IMG/VR virus record: IMGVR_UViG_3300020580_000005
Span: 1 to 37,678 of that record
Direction: 5' to 3' (one strand)
DNA from: a virus
Length of the DNA: 37,678 bases
The notes under the pieces: model-generated
Databases searched by the model: none
Told to the model about the DNA's origin: nothing
The model's input: the letters and a program-made list of their open reading frames with translations, nothing else
Shown: positions 16,704 through 22,700 of the stretch, one piece after another
Numbering within the stretch: position 1 is the stretch's first letter
How the letters are laid out: each line of letters begins with the position of its first letter
Program-made: the position numbers and the translations under genes

Positions 16704-16747
16704 TGAATAAACATATCGAAATCATTCAAGATGGTAGTTATGCATAA
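16703..16747 (+). CDS. Possible 14-residue coupling peptide
   Basis: ATG shares its A with the stop of member 3 (TGATG). The frame encodes MNKHIEIIQDGSYA and its TAA overlaps the ATG of member 4 by eight bases (ATGCATAA). No other ribosome site serves member 4 well, so this frame may exist to carry ribosomes across the gap. The peptide itself may have no function. Confidence 0.35.
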   Translation: MNKHIEIIQDGSYA

Positions 16748-17036
16748 GTTTTTTCCATTGATAAAATCTATTTTAGATGAGATTAGAATCAGATTGAAAG
16801 AAGAGGGAACTTTAGATGAAGCAATCAACAATAAAGAAGATAATGATAGTCTGAATTTACTTGAATTTGAGATAGATATAATTACCGCGGGTATTCTATT
16901 ATTGTTTAGATCTACCCTGAACTTAAATGCAGATGACGTTATTTTTGTTTCCCACTTACAACAACTAAAAATTATGGAACAAGAAATTATTGATTTAATA
17001 AGATTGGGTAAAAAATCGCCCAATGTTAGAATCTGA
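16740..17036 (+). CDS. Small helical protein, tandem family A, member 4
   Basis: A 98-residue protein starting MHKFFPLIKSILDEIRIRLK, the same start pattern as members 2 and 3, followed by NLLEFEIDIITAGILLLF. ATG 16740 is chosen because it forms the 8-base overlap ATGCATAA; an in-frame ATG at 16731 is possible. It overlaps the next gene by 14 bases. Function unknown. Confidence 0.55.
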   Translation: MHKFFPLIKSILDEIRIRLKEEGTLDEAINNKEDNDSLNLLEFEIDIITAGILLLFRSTLNLNADDVIFVSHLQQLKIMEQEIIDLIRLGKKSPNVRI

Positions 17037-17244
17037 TGATTCTAATTTAGATGACTTTATTATAGCCTTACATCGGCTTCAAGCATTGAAGATTGAACAT
17101 GAATATGATGTTTCGGCAGAGTCAATACTTCTGTGCACTTCCTATGATGCAATGCGCGAAGTTATGGACAAGCGTGATCATGAAATTGCGATGATTAATG
17201 CCGAGACAGCAAAACAGTTAGCGAAATATAAATCTAAGAGTTAA
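17023..17244 (+). CDS. Small helical protein closing the family A operon
   Basis: A 73-residue helical protein (LDDFIIALHRLQALKIEHEY, then CTSYDAMREVMDKRDHEI). It is shorter than and only faintly like the four upstream proteins. The start lies inside the previous gene. Its last 11 bases overlap the end of the convergent minus-strand gene. No terminator hairpin is visible between them. Confidence 0.5.
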   Translation: MLESDDSNLDDFIIALHRLQALKIEHEYDVSAESILLCTSYDAMREVMDKRDHEIAMINAETAKQLAKYKSKS

Positions 17245-17542
17245 TGAAACCACATGCTCGTGAAATTATTCCCAATATTGACAATATACCTATTATATAC
17301 CACACGAATTTAAACCAAAAAAGACTTTTATCGATTCTATCCAATATAATGTAATTATCAATATGCGATTTATTAATATGTGAGTATAGATTTATAAGCG
17401 CTTCATTCATTATATGAGAAGTGTTCGATATTTCAGCTTGAAGTAAGTCTAATTTTTCAATTATTCTAACATGCCTATTATGCAAAATTTGATTTTGAGT
17501 TAAAGCTTCTTCTTCAGGAGATATTTGTTCTTCGTTATCCAT
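17234..17542 (-). CDS. Coiled-coil protein with C-terminal membrane anchor
   Basis: A 102-residue protein; ATG 17542 (MDNEEQISPEEEALTQNQ) is chosen over an upstream in-frame start inside the preceding gene. Residues 20-65 are helical, with RIDKSLFWFKFVWYIIGIL leading into a C-terminal transmembrane span. The motif (D/N)RI(D/E)K-LFW is shared with the gene just upstream, so the two are diverged paralogues. It is last in a minus-strand operon headed by a HTH protein. Confidence 0.55.
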   Translation of the reverse strand: MDNEEQISPEEEALTQNQILHNRHVRIIEKLDLLQAEISNTSHIMNEALINLYSHINKSHIDNYIILDRIDKSLFWFKFVWYIIGILSILGIISRACGFINS

Positions 17543-17546
17543 TTTT

Positions 17547-17762
17547 TTACCTAAAAAAATTAGCCATGAATGCCGCAATCATACCCGCACCAATATAACG
17601 CATCCAAAACAAATCTTTTTCTATGCGGTTTAATGTTTTTTCAATACTGCCCATTTCTTCGACTAAAGCACCTTGTTGATGTGCAATTATCTTTGCTTGT
17701 TCTATTGGAGTTCCGGTAGCCACAAGCTCTTCATATAATGTCAAAGTATCTTTATAAGCCAT
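17547..17762 (-). CDS. DUF1640-like coiled-coil/TM protein
   Basis: A 71-residue protein: MAYKDTLTLYEELVATGTPI, EQAKIIAHQQGALVEEM, then NRIEKDLFWMRYIGAGMIAA as a C-terminal span. The order (short helix, acidic coiled coil, one C-terminal span) resembles small bacterial DUF1640-type proteins. Ribosome site AAAGGAGAAACAA is strong. It is a paralogue of the gene at 17774 (M-A-Y-x-DTLT motif), which lacks the span. Confidence 0.6.
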   Translation of the reverse strand: MAYKDTLTLYEELVATGTPIEQAKIIAHQQGALVEEMGSIEKTLNRIEKDLFWMRYIGAGMIAAFMANFFR

Positions 17763-17773
17763 TTGTTTCTCCT

Positions 17774-17935
17774 TTATTTGTTATAGTTTGATAATCGATT
17801 ATTTAGTATATCAATTTTAGATTCTAATTCTTTACGCATTTCATTCGTTAGGATAACAATTGATCTTGCAACTTTTTCTGTACAACCAGCAGCAACTAGT
17901 TCGTTAAACATTGTTAATGTATCTATGTAAGCCAT
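17774..17935 (-). CDS. Short soluble paralogue of the DUF1640-like protein
   Basis: A 53-residue protein starting MAYIDTLTMFNELVAAGCTE and continuing with a charged helix (NEMRKELESKIDILNNRL). It matches the first half of the 71-residue product downstream but stops before the membrane span. Strong ribosome site (AATAGGAGATTAAA). A soluble version beside an anchored version could compete for the same coiled-coil partner. Confidence 0.6.
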   Translation of the reverse strand: MAYIDTLTMFNELVAAGCTEKVARSIVILTNEMRKELESKIDILNNRLSNYNK

Positions 17936-17951
17936 TTTAATCTCCTATTTA

Positions 17952-18089
17952 TTAAGAAAACATGCTATATAAGCTAATTACAAGCGATATAATAGATATT
18001 ATAAATGTGCACATTGCTATAGTGCATGTTTGTTCCGTAATCCTAATGGTTTCTATACTAAGTTCCCGGATTTTTTCAGAATCAGTCAT
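17952..18089 (-). CDS. Small single-span membrane protein
   Basis: A 45-residue protein: MTDSEKIRELSIETIRITEQ followed by a C-terminal hydrophobic span (CTFIISIISLVISLYSMF). ATG lies one base after the stop of the HTH gene and is probably coupled to it. It has the same design as its operon neighbours (short charged helix plus C-terminal anchor). Confidence 0.5.
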   Translation of the reverse strand: MTDSEKIRELSIETIRITEQTCTIAMCTFIISIISLVISLYSMFS

Positions 18090-18090
18090 T

Positions 18091-18327
18091 TTAATCTACT
18101 GTTCCTTCATCTTTAATATTTTTCGCTCTTTTGTCACACTTTTGTAACTTGAAGCTTTTAAACCATTTATCAGTTGAGTCAACTGGATAAAGAACTTTTC
18201 CATGGTTTATTTTCATAAAAGATGGGCCAGTACCTTTCCAACGTTCTCGTTGAAACCATTGGATAGAATAGCCATATCTATAGGCTGCTTCTTTTTCATT
18301 AATATAAAGCTTTTCAATTTCAGCCAT
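18091..18327 (-). CDS. HTH_17/AlpA-type DNA-binding protein
   Basis: A 78-residue protein. Residues 6-55 form a MerR-like excisionase/AlpA helix-turn-helix: YINEKEAAYRYGYS, IQWFQRERWKGTG, then a wing GKVLYPVDSTDKWF. Such proteins regulate prophage genes or act as excisionases. With no integrase in the genome, a regulatory role is more likely. A palindromic operator lies inside its own promoter, so autoregulation is plausible. It heads the membrane-protein operon. Ribosome site AAAGGAGTTAAT. Confidence 0.72.
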   Translation of the reverse strand: MAEIEKLYINEKEAAYRYGYSIQWFQRERWKGTGPSFMKINHGKVLYPVDSTDKWFKSFKLQKCDKRAKNIKDEGTVD

Positions 18328-18351
18328 ATTAACTCCTTTGAACCTGTATGA

Positions 18352-18380
18352 ATCATATCACAATGTCACAAATGTGACAA
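18352..18380 (-). promoter_or_regulatory. Promoter with palindromic operator for the HTH_17 operon
   Basis: Minus strand: -35 TTGTCA (18380-18375), 17-base spacer, -10 TATGAT (18357-18352). The spacer holds the inverted repeat TGTCACAAATGTGACA (18364-18379, 7-base arms), so a bound dimer would block RNA polymerase. A looser copy, TGTGA...TCACA, lies at 18394-18412. The HTH_17 protein is the nearest candidate binder. Confidence 0.6.
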
Positions 18381-18445
18381 TTAAATTCCCATTTGTGACT
18401 TTTGGTTTCACATTACACATAGAAAATTCTAGTTTTTAACTTTAG

Positions 18446-18522
18446 TCACGATAACCCTAATTATCGATGGTAATAATCGTGAGTTTTTTGGGGTCGTTAT
18501 TTCATAATATTACGTAATATTA
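18446..18522. repeat. Nested inverted repeats and 18-base perfect palindrome
   Basis: TCACGAT (18446-18452) and ATCGTGA (18476-18482) form an inverted pair, with CGATAA and TTATCG nested inside. TAATATTACGTAATATTA (18505-18522) is a perfect palindrome, followed by further TTACGT-type units to about 18540. There is no gene here. It separates two minus-strand operons, so operator and/or terminator roles are possible. Confidence 0.55.
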
Positions 18523-18533
18523 CATGTTACGTA

Positions 18534-18773
18534 TTACGTTACGAAAAAATCGCTTAAATTTTCAGGTTTATTTTCTAATTGACTCGCTGCATAAATAAAT
18601 ACATTTCTCATATCATTTAAAAGATTTGGAGGTGCTTTAGATCCAGGAATCTCAAGAAACTGTATAAGCATACTTCGAATACTAATTAATTTTTCATTGT
18701 TTTTTAATTCATCAATTTCAAGAAGTTTATCTACAGCAACTCTTGCACCTATTAGCATTTCAGCATCAGTCAT
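18534..18773 (-). CDS. Small helical protein, family E
   Basis: A 79-residue protein: MTDAEMLIGARVAVDKLLEI, DELKNNEKLISIRSMLIQFL, then PPNLLNDMRNVFIYAA. Two helices with a Pro-rich turn before a third are shared with the neighbours upstream. ATG overlaps the previous stop by eight bases (ATGACTGA). Function unknown. Confidence 0.55.
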   Translation of the reverse strand: MTDAEMLIGARVAVDKLLEIDELKNNEKLISIRSMLIQFLEIPGSKAPPNLLNDMRNVFIYAASQLENKPENLSDFFVT

Positions 18774-19002
18774 TACTAGCCTCCGGAAATGGCAATGATG
18801 GCAAACCTCGTTCCTTAAATATTGGGTCTAGAAGAATTGCTATTATATGATTGGTATTTGTAATTTCTGGCTCTGGCTTAGAAAGCTCACCAACAATCAA
18901 TAGCAATGCTAGTCTTATCCGAACATCATGTTTCTGATCTTCATCATCAAACATTCTTTCTAATATATGCTTCATTCTGAGAAGGACTTCATGGTTGGTC
19001 AT
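18766..19002 (-). CDS. Small helical protein, family E
   Basis: A 78-residue protein: MTNHEVLLRMKHILERMFDD, DEDQKHDVRIRLALLLIVGEL, then SKPEPEITNTNHIIAILL. The order matches its neighbours: helix, acidic DLKHD-like turn, helix, KPxP-type turn, helix. It begins three bases after the stop of the 64-residue gene upstream and ends in an 8-base overlap. Confidence 0.55.
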   Translation of the reverse strand: MTNHEVLLRMKHILERMFDDEDQKHDVRIRLALLLIVGELSKPEPEITNTNHIIAILLDPIFKERGLPSLPFPEASND

Positions 19003-19005
19003 TGT

Positions 19006-19200
19006 TCACATTCCTAAGTCAAACTTCATGCGATTCATACACATAAAATTCATTACTTTAACTATGTTAGGTTTTGGCTTAGTCATCTCTTCATCAATTA
19101 ATTTTTTCAAATCTTGAAGATATGCATCATGCTTTAAATCTCCAGTTTCTTTTATAAATTCGAGATTTTTTCTAAAATGTAAAAGAGATTTAATACTCAT
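19006..19200 (-). CDS. Small helical protein, family E
   Basis: A 64-residue protein: MSIKSLLHFRKNLEFIKETG, DLKHDAYLQDLKKLIDEEM, TKPKPNIVKVMNFM. DLKHD and TKPKPNI align with DQKHD and SKPEPEI in the next gene. Ribosome site GAGGGGGTGAGTT. It follows the RHH gene and is probably co-transcribed from the promoter at 19453-19481. Confidence 0.55.
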   Translation of the reverse strand: MSIKSLLHFRKNLEFIKETGDLKHDAYLQDLKKLIDEEMTKPKPNIVKVMNFMCMNRMKFDLGM

Positions 19201-19213
19201 AACTCACCCCCTC

Positions 19214-19417
19214 TCAATGATTCACATAACCCGGATTGGGCTTATTCTGTATTGCCATTTCCCTTTCGATAGCTTCGCTTAACCATTTTCTAACCAAAGC
19301 AGAGCTGTTATTTTCTATAGTTTTTTTAGCTAACTTTCTTATTTGTTTAACCATATCTGGATGAACCTTAACGTGAAGTCTGGTTGTAAATTGGCCTTCG
19401 TGTTCTTCAATAGTCAT
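19214..19417 (-). CDS. Ribbon-helix-helix DNA-binding protein
   Basis: A 67-residue protein. FTTRLHVKVHPDMVKQIRKL is the beta ribbon and first helix; AKKTIENNSSALVRKWLSEA is the turn and second helix, as in Arc/CopG/ParG dimers. P22 Arc and Mnt belong to this fold. It heads the minus-strand family E operon. An inverted repeat overlaps its -10, and a related sequence lies in a second early promoter at 21001, so it probably represses both. It could also bind the repeats at 19.7-20.0 kb. Confidence 0.72.
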   Translation of the reverse strand: MTIEEHEGQFTTRLHVKVHPDMVKQIRKLAKKTIENNSSALVRKWLSEAIEREMAIQNKPNPGYVNH

Positions 19418-19440
19418 ATTTATCTCAGTATAATTTGAGT

Positions 19441-19481
19441 GTAGGTGAGCACATGATACCTACGTGAGGTTATTTTGTCAA
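19441..19481 (-). promoter_or_regulatory. Promoter and operator of the RHH operon
   Basis: Minus strand: consensus -35 TTGACA (19481-19476), 17-base spacer, -10 TATCAT (19458-19453). GTAGGT (19441-19446) and ACCTAC (19458-19463) form an inverted repeat across the -10. The spacer contains CTCACGTAGG, close to CTCACGAGGT in the promoter at 21001. This is a tight early promoter with a dimer-binding site. Confidence 0.65.
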
Positions 19482-19702
19482 CTATAGGAACGGAACCTCA
19501 ATATTTTTTTGGTGGGTTATATTCCTTTGACTTTACCCACTGATTTTAATTACAGAGAACAAATATTGATTCGAGACAATTTTAGGGGCGGATCTATATT
19601 GGTTGAATCCCAAAATATGTGCTTAGCATATTTGAAATATTTTCGCTCACACTTTATGAGAGCTCTTTTTTGGCCATCGTCGCGACTGAATAGACCGTTT
19701 TT
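19482..19702. other. Left part of the intergenic region, nothing recognised
   Basis: Between the RHH promoter and the first iteron I see no convincing gene. A 68-codon plus-strand frame at 19509-19715 lacks a ribosome site and family resemblance and runs into the iterons. No hairpin terminator or promoter stands out. Confidence 0.4.
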
Positions 19703-19780
19703 GGGGGCTCGATAGTCCATTTAAAGGGCTCGATTGTGGATTATGGGGGCTCGATAGTCTGTTTTTGGGGGCTCGAAAGT
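19703..19780 (+). repeat. Iteron array: four 21-22 base repeats
   Basis: Core GGGGGCTCGATAGT at 19703, 19745 and (GAAAGT variant) 19767, with a diverged copy (GGGCTCGATTGT) at 19726. Aligned starts are 19703, 19724, 19745, 19767, spacings 21, 21 and 22 bases, that is two helical turns. TGTGGATTA at 19735-19743 is one mismatch from a DnaA box read in reverse. This is the layout of an initiator- or partition-protein binding array. No gene overlaps it. Confidence 0.7.
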
Positions 19781-19831
19781 GGTCTATTTCCCTTGACGGT
19801 CTAAAATTTTAATACCGTGAAGGGTTGATTA

Positions 19832-19987
19832 ATGGTGTGACCATGGTGGGACCATTACATAAATACCTGGCATAAGCCTATTGCCTTTGCCAACTATTTT
19901 ATGGCTTATGCCAACTATTTTAGGAAAAAATCGATGGTGGGAGTAGATGGTGGGACTATGGTGGGACCAAAGCAAGAATGGTGGGAC
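19832..19987 (+). repeat. Six short direct repeats ATGGTGGGAC
   Basis: Copies start at 19832 (ATGGTGTGAC), 19843, 19934 (ending GAG), 19947, 19958 and 19978. Spacings of 11, 91, 13, 11 and 20 put several copies on one face of the helix. They differ from the upstream iterons, so a second protein probably binds here. Confidence 0.65.
19868..19922. repeat. 11-base inverted repeat with interleaved 14-base direct repeat
   Basis: TGGCATAAGCC (19868-19878) pairs perfectly with GGCTTATGCCA (19903-19913). TGCCAACTATTTTA occurs at 19888-19901 and 19909-19922, 21 bases apart. The AT-rich direct repeats inside an iteron-rich zone resemble the unwinding region of an origin, but the inverted repeat would also fit an operator. 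Confidence 0.55.
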
Positions 19988-20016
19988 TAAGTTGTATAAC
20001 TAGGGATGGGCATATA

Positions 20017-20045
20017 GGGGGGGTATAGGGAGGGTATATAGGGGG
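20017..20045 (+). other. G-quadruplex-type motif
   Basis: G tracts at 20017-20023, 20028-20030, 20032-20034 and 20041-20045 are separated by 4, 1 and 6 bases, which satisfies the usual four-tract rule. More G runs follow at 20078-20086. It lies between the repeat arrays and the RecE promoter, where it could affect melting or transcription. Folding is predicted only. Confidence 0.5.
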
Positions 20046-20109
20046 AGTACGGTTTTTTGACGGCGTGACGGATAAATGGGGGAAGGGAACTAGAAGATAA
20101 AAATAAGTG

Positions 20110-20138
20110 TTGACATTGTTTTCAAACGTGTGTACGAT
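20110..20138 (+). promoter_or_regulatory. Early promoter for the RecE-type gene
   Basis: Consensus -35 TTGACA (20110-20115), 17-base spacer, -10 TACGAT (20133-20138), about 46 bases before the ATG at 20184. A ribosome site (CTGGAGAAC) follows. No operator similar to those of the neighbouring promoters is visible. Confidence 0.65.
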
Positions 20139-20183
20139 GTGTGTATTGATAGGCACAAAATTAAACATTAACTGGAGAACATC

Positions 20184-20993
20184 ATGAAAGAAGCAGGCAT
20201 TTACACCGACTTATCTATTACTGAGTATCACTCATCAGAAGGAATCAGTTCAAGTGGCATTACATTACTTATAGACTGTCCTAAGCGGTATTTCCACAAG
20301 TACATAGAGAAAGGCCCAAGTGAGCCTACGACGGCTATGGAACTGGGCAGTGCGGTCCATATGCTGGTCCTAGAACCCGAGTTATTCCACAAAACTTACT
20401 TCCTAATGAGAGAGTCATGCGATTTAAGATTTAAGGTCGGCAAAGAAGCATTGGCCAAGGCTGAGCTAGAAGCTAATGGCCGAACCATTATGCGGAAGGG
20501 AACATGGGAACAGGCGGTTGCAATGGCTGATTCAATCAAAGCTAGTGCCACGTGGAACAAGATAATCCCTGGAAATGTTGAGCACTCAGTTCTTTGGGAT
20601 GCGGGAATTTACAACACTAGACTTCGGGCTCGACCTGACTTTTATAATGACACCATGATCGTGGATATAAAGACGACTGACTCTATTAAGGGTTTTTCAA
20701 AATCAATTCATAACTATGGTTATCACAGACAGGCAGCAATGCAAATTGATGGTCTGTACCGTCATGACGGAAAACAACGGTTTTTCGGGTTTATGGTAGT
20801 AGAAAATAAGGCGCCATATCTTACTGCTTGTTTCGTTTTAAATGAACCGACCATTAGACAGGGTAGAAGAGAGTATCTAGATGCCGCAGCTCTATACCAT
20901 GAGTGCATGAGCACTGGTGAATGGCCAGGTTATGAAGAATGTTTCCAAGAAATATCTATACCAGCATATGCAATTAAAGAAGAAATAATTTAA
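20184..20993 (+). CDS. RecE-type exonuclease (PD-(D/E)XK, exonuclease VIII family)
   Basis: A 269-residue nuclease that would resect double-strand ends 5' to 3' and load the RecT annealing protein encoded at 21658. Motifs in order: SSSGITLLIDCPKRYFHKY (residues 22-40), LGSAVHMLVLEPE (54-66), RARPDF with Asp152, MIVDIKTT with Asp161 and Lys163, and the QAAMQIDG helix with Gln183. These are the core acids of the PD-(D/E)XK fold in RecE C-terminal domains, and the length fits the catalytic domain alone. It has its own promoter. Confidence 0.85.
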   Translation: MKEAGIYTDLSITEYHSSEGISSSGITLLIDCPKRYFHKYIEKGPSEPTTAMELGSAVHMLVLEPELFHKTYFLMRESCDLRFKVGKEALAKAELEANGRTIMRKGTWEQAVAMADSIKASATWNKIIPGNVEHSVLWDAGIYNTRLRARPDFYNDTMIVDIKTTDSIKGFSKSIHNYGYHRQAAMQIDGLYRHDGKQRFFGFMVVENKAPYLTACFVLNEPTIRQGRREYLDAAALYHECMSTGEWPGYEECFQEISIPAYAIKEEII

Positions 20994-21000
20994 AAAAAGC

Positions 21001-21029
21001 TTGACACGTACTCACGAGGTGGGTACAAT
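21001..21029 (+). promoter_or_regulatory. Strong early promoter with operator
   Basis: Consensus -35 TTGACA (21001-21006), 17-base spacer, -10 TACAAT (21024-21029). The spacer is an imperfect inverted repeat: GTACTCAC (21008-21015) and GTGGGTAC (21019-21026), 7 of 8 pairs. The element CTCACGAGGT resembles CTCACGTAGG at the RHH promoter. It drives the recombination and small-protein operon from 21065. Confidence 0.7.
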
Positions 21030-21064
21030 AACAAATATAGACAGTAGTAACCAGGAGAAAGAAG

Positions 21065-21232
21065 ATGTACGAAATGGTAGAAGATTGGAATTGGCAGTTA
21101 TTCCCGGATAACCAGTCACAAAGCAAAAGAGTCGCAAAAGGGCTCTTATTGATGAAAGCGAGAGGGTGCAAGCTTGACGGTCTTTTGGAGGAGGATTTGA
21201 AGCGTGGGATTATTAAGGTGGTGCCAAAATGA
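21065..21232 (+). CDS. Small protein, first gene of the RecT operon
   Basis: A 55-residue basic protein: MYEMVEDWNWQLFPDNQSQS, KRVAKGLLLMKARGCKLDGL, then an acidic helix. Good ribosome site (CCAGGAGAAAGAAG). It is coupled to the next gene by ATGA. No known domain was recognised; position suggests an accessory to RecE/RecT recombination or an inhibitor of host nucleases. Confidence 0.5.
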   Translation: MYEMVEDWNWQLFPDNQSQSKRVAKGLLLMKARGCKLDGLLEEDLKRGIIKVVPK

Positions 21233-21468
21233 ATGAACAAATAAAGTCACTTACCGAAGATGAAGCTTATTTGGCTGATGCAATACAAGGTATTCTGAGA
21301 GCTCATGGGTACAATGTTCCGCAACTTTATTGTAGGTTAACAATTGCGGAGATGAGACCATATTTTGTTGGTGAAAAAGAAGTGAAGAATACTTCATGGA
21401 ATAATTATCCTAAAAAAATGTTAGAAGCGAATGCACTAGGAATTGCTTTAGGAGTGGTTGAAGAATGA
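21229..21468 (+). CDS. Small protein upstream of RecT
   Basis: A 79-residue protein with DEAYLADAIQGILRAHGYNV and then LTIAEMRPYFVGEKEV. Near its end NNYPKKMLEANALGIAL resembles TTYPKRMLQLRARGFAL in the RecT protein two genes on, which may be chance or a shared binding segment. It overlaps both neighbours by ATGA. Function unknown. Confidence 0.5.
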   Translation: MNEQIKSLTEDEAYLADAIQGILRAHGYNVPQLYCRLTIAEMRPYFVGEKEVKNTSWNNYPKKMLEANALGIALGVVEE

Positions 21469-21635
21469 AAGAAGTAAGTACACACAAAGCTAATGATTTT
21501 ACCGAATTCATGCAAAAAATGGAACAGGTCGGATTTTTAATTCTTGATAAAGAATTATTTATTAAAAATGAATTGCAGTGCACGAGCATCCCTGAAACAT
21601 TTAAGGGTTTCATTAGTGGTCATAGTTTGGTATAA
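21465..21635 (+). CDS. Small protein directly before RecT
   Basis: A 56-residue protein (MKEVSTHKANDFTEFMQKME, FLILDKELFIKNELQC and a short tail). It starts in the ATGA overlap of the previous gene and stops 22 bases before the RecT start. TATAAT at 21631-21636 sits at its end and could be a weak -10 for recT, though no good -35 is seen. No known family. Confidence 0.5.
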   Translation: MKEVSTHKANDFTEFMQKMEQVGFLILDKELFIKNELQCTSIPETFKGFISGHSLV

Positions 21636-21657
21636 TAGTTAAAAATTGGAGTAAAAA

Positions 21658-22530
21658 ATGAGTAATGAAATATCGATAGCTGAACGAAGAAACCTAGGGT
21701 TTTTACATCCTTTTACATTAGAGGAAGCAATAAAAACCAGTGAATTGTTAGCAGCCAGTGGTTTATGTCCCGTTGCGTATAAGGGAAAGCCGGGAGATAT
21801 TCTTGTAGCTATTAACTATGGGCAAGAAATTGGCTTAAAGACAATGGCATCCCTACAAAATATTGCTGTAATAAACGGTAAACCGTCTTTATATGGTGAT
21901 GCTATGCTGGCTGTTTGCAGGCTATCTCGATCATTTCAGACTATCGAAGAAACATATGATGTCAACACTACGACCTATACATGTGTGGTTTTTAGAAAAA
22001 ATGAACCAGCATTTGTTTACAGCTTTAGCATGGCTGATGCAAAGACAGCGGGTTTATGGCAAAAGGCCGGCCCATGGACGACGTATCCAAAACGAATGCT
22101 ACAATTGCGAGCACGAGGCTTTGCATTAAGAGATGCTTTCCCTGATATATTAAAGGGTATTATTATGGTTGAAGAGGTGGAAGATTATGAAAATTTAAAC
22201 AATAAACAAACACAATACAAAAGACCAATTAAAGATGTGGGTGTAACGCTTGACAATAATCCAGAGCAGGAAGAATTAATTAATGAAGAACAAATAATTG
22301 AACTTCAGCAATTAGTAGATGAACTTAAAGGTGATTTGAGCAAAACTTGTAAGCATTTAAACATTGAGTCTGTTGAGCATATGAACGTTGATCAATGGTC
22401 TGTCTTAATTAGACAGTTTTCCAAGAAAGTGATTGAGAAAAGAAAGCTTGAAAACTTGCCGATTAACATGCACGTTCAGGAAATGATGAGTGATGACGCA
22501 AAAGAATTCTTTGGGGATGAAAATGAATGA
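21658..22530 (+). CDS. recT: RecT-type single-strand annealing protein
   Basis: A 290-residue protein of the RecT/Redbeta type. Residues 17-70 (FTLEEAIKTSELLAASGL, then GDILVAINYGQEIGLKTMAS) and IAVINGKPSLYGDAMLAV (78-95) are characteristic. KAGPWTTYPKRMLQLRARGF (about 136-155) is the conserved helix seen in RecT proteins. The C-terminus is charged and ends KEFFGDENE. It anneals strands exposed by the exonuclease and could make concatemers or drive recombination. The ending GDENE is shared with the small proteins that follow because the same DNA is the ribosome site and start of the next gene. Confidence 0.85.
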   Translation: MSNEISIAERRNLGFLHPFTLEEAIKTSELLAASGLCPVAYKGKPGDILVAINYGQEIGLKTMASLQNIAVINGKPSLYGDAMLAVCRLSRSFQTIEETYDVNTTTYTCVVFRKNEPAFVYSFSMADAKTAGLWQKAGPWTTYPKRMLQLRARGFALRDAFPDILKGIIMVEEVEDYENLNNKQTQYKRPIKDVGVTLDNNPEQEELINEEQIIELQQLVDELKGDLSKTCKHLNIESVEHMNVDQWSVLIRQFSKKVIEKRKLENLPINMHVQEMMSDDAKEFFGDENE

Positions 22531-22700
22531 AGGGCTTAGAGATAAAAAGATAGATTGCACCTTAGATTTTTTAGTTGAAATAACTGGTTTTATTTCAAGT
22601 TATTTAGAATCACGAGATCCACATTTCAAATGTTGTTTGAATCAAAAGTTATCTGAATTACAGAGCGCAAAAGAACTCTTTGGAGATGAAAATGAATAAA
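22499..22700 (+). repeat. Direct repeat: duplicated gene-junction unit (33 bases, 169-base period)
   Basis: Positions 22499-22531 and 22668-22700 match at 30 of 33 bases and are exactly 169 bases apart. The next start (22861) is again 169 bases on. The repeat includes the end of the upstream gene (codons KE-x-FGDENE), the ribosome site GGRGATGAAA and the next ATG. It shows that the small genes multiplied by duplication between junctions. Confidence 0.75.
22523..22699 (+). CDS. Small helical protein, family B1, member 1
   Basis: A 58-residue protein starting MNEGLRDKKIDCTLDFLVEI and continuing TGFISSYLESRDPHFK. The core L-F-hydrophobic-G-F-x-S-x-YLES-DP-F is shared with the genes at 22692, 23057 and 23446. 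It ends ELFGDENE. ATG overlaps the recT stop by eight bases (ATGAATGA). Upstream in-frame starts lie inside recT and lack this arrangement. Confidence 0.65.
   Translation: MNEGLRDKKIDCTLDFLVEITGFISSYLESRDPHFKCCLNQKLSELQSAKELFGDENE

Noticed and set aside
19703-19987. CRISPR-like array
   Set aside because: The repeats are 10-22 bases with spacers of about 1-12 bases or irregular gaps and no cas genes; iteron or operator arrays explain them better.
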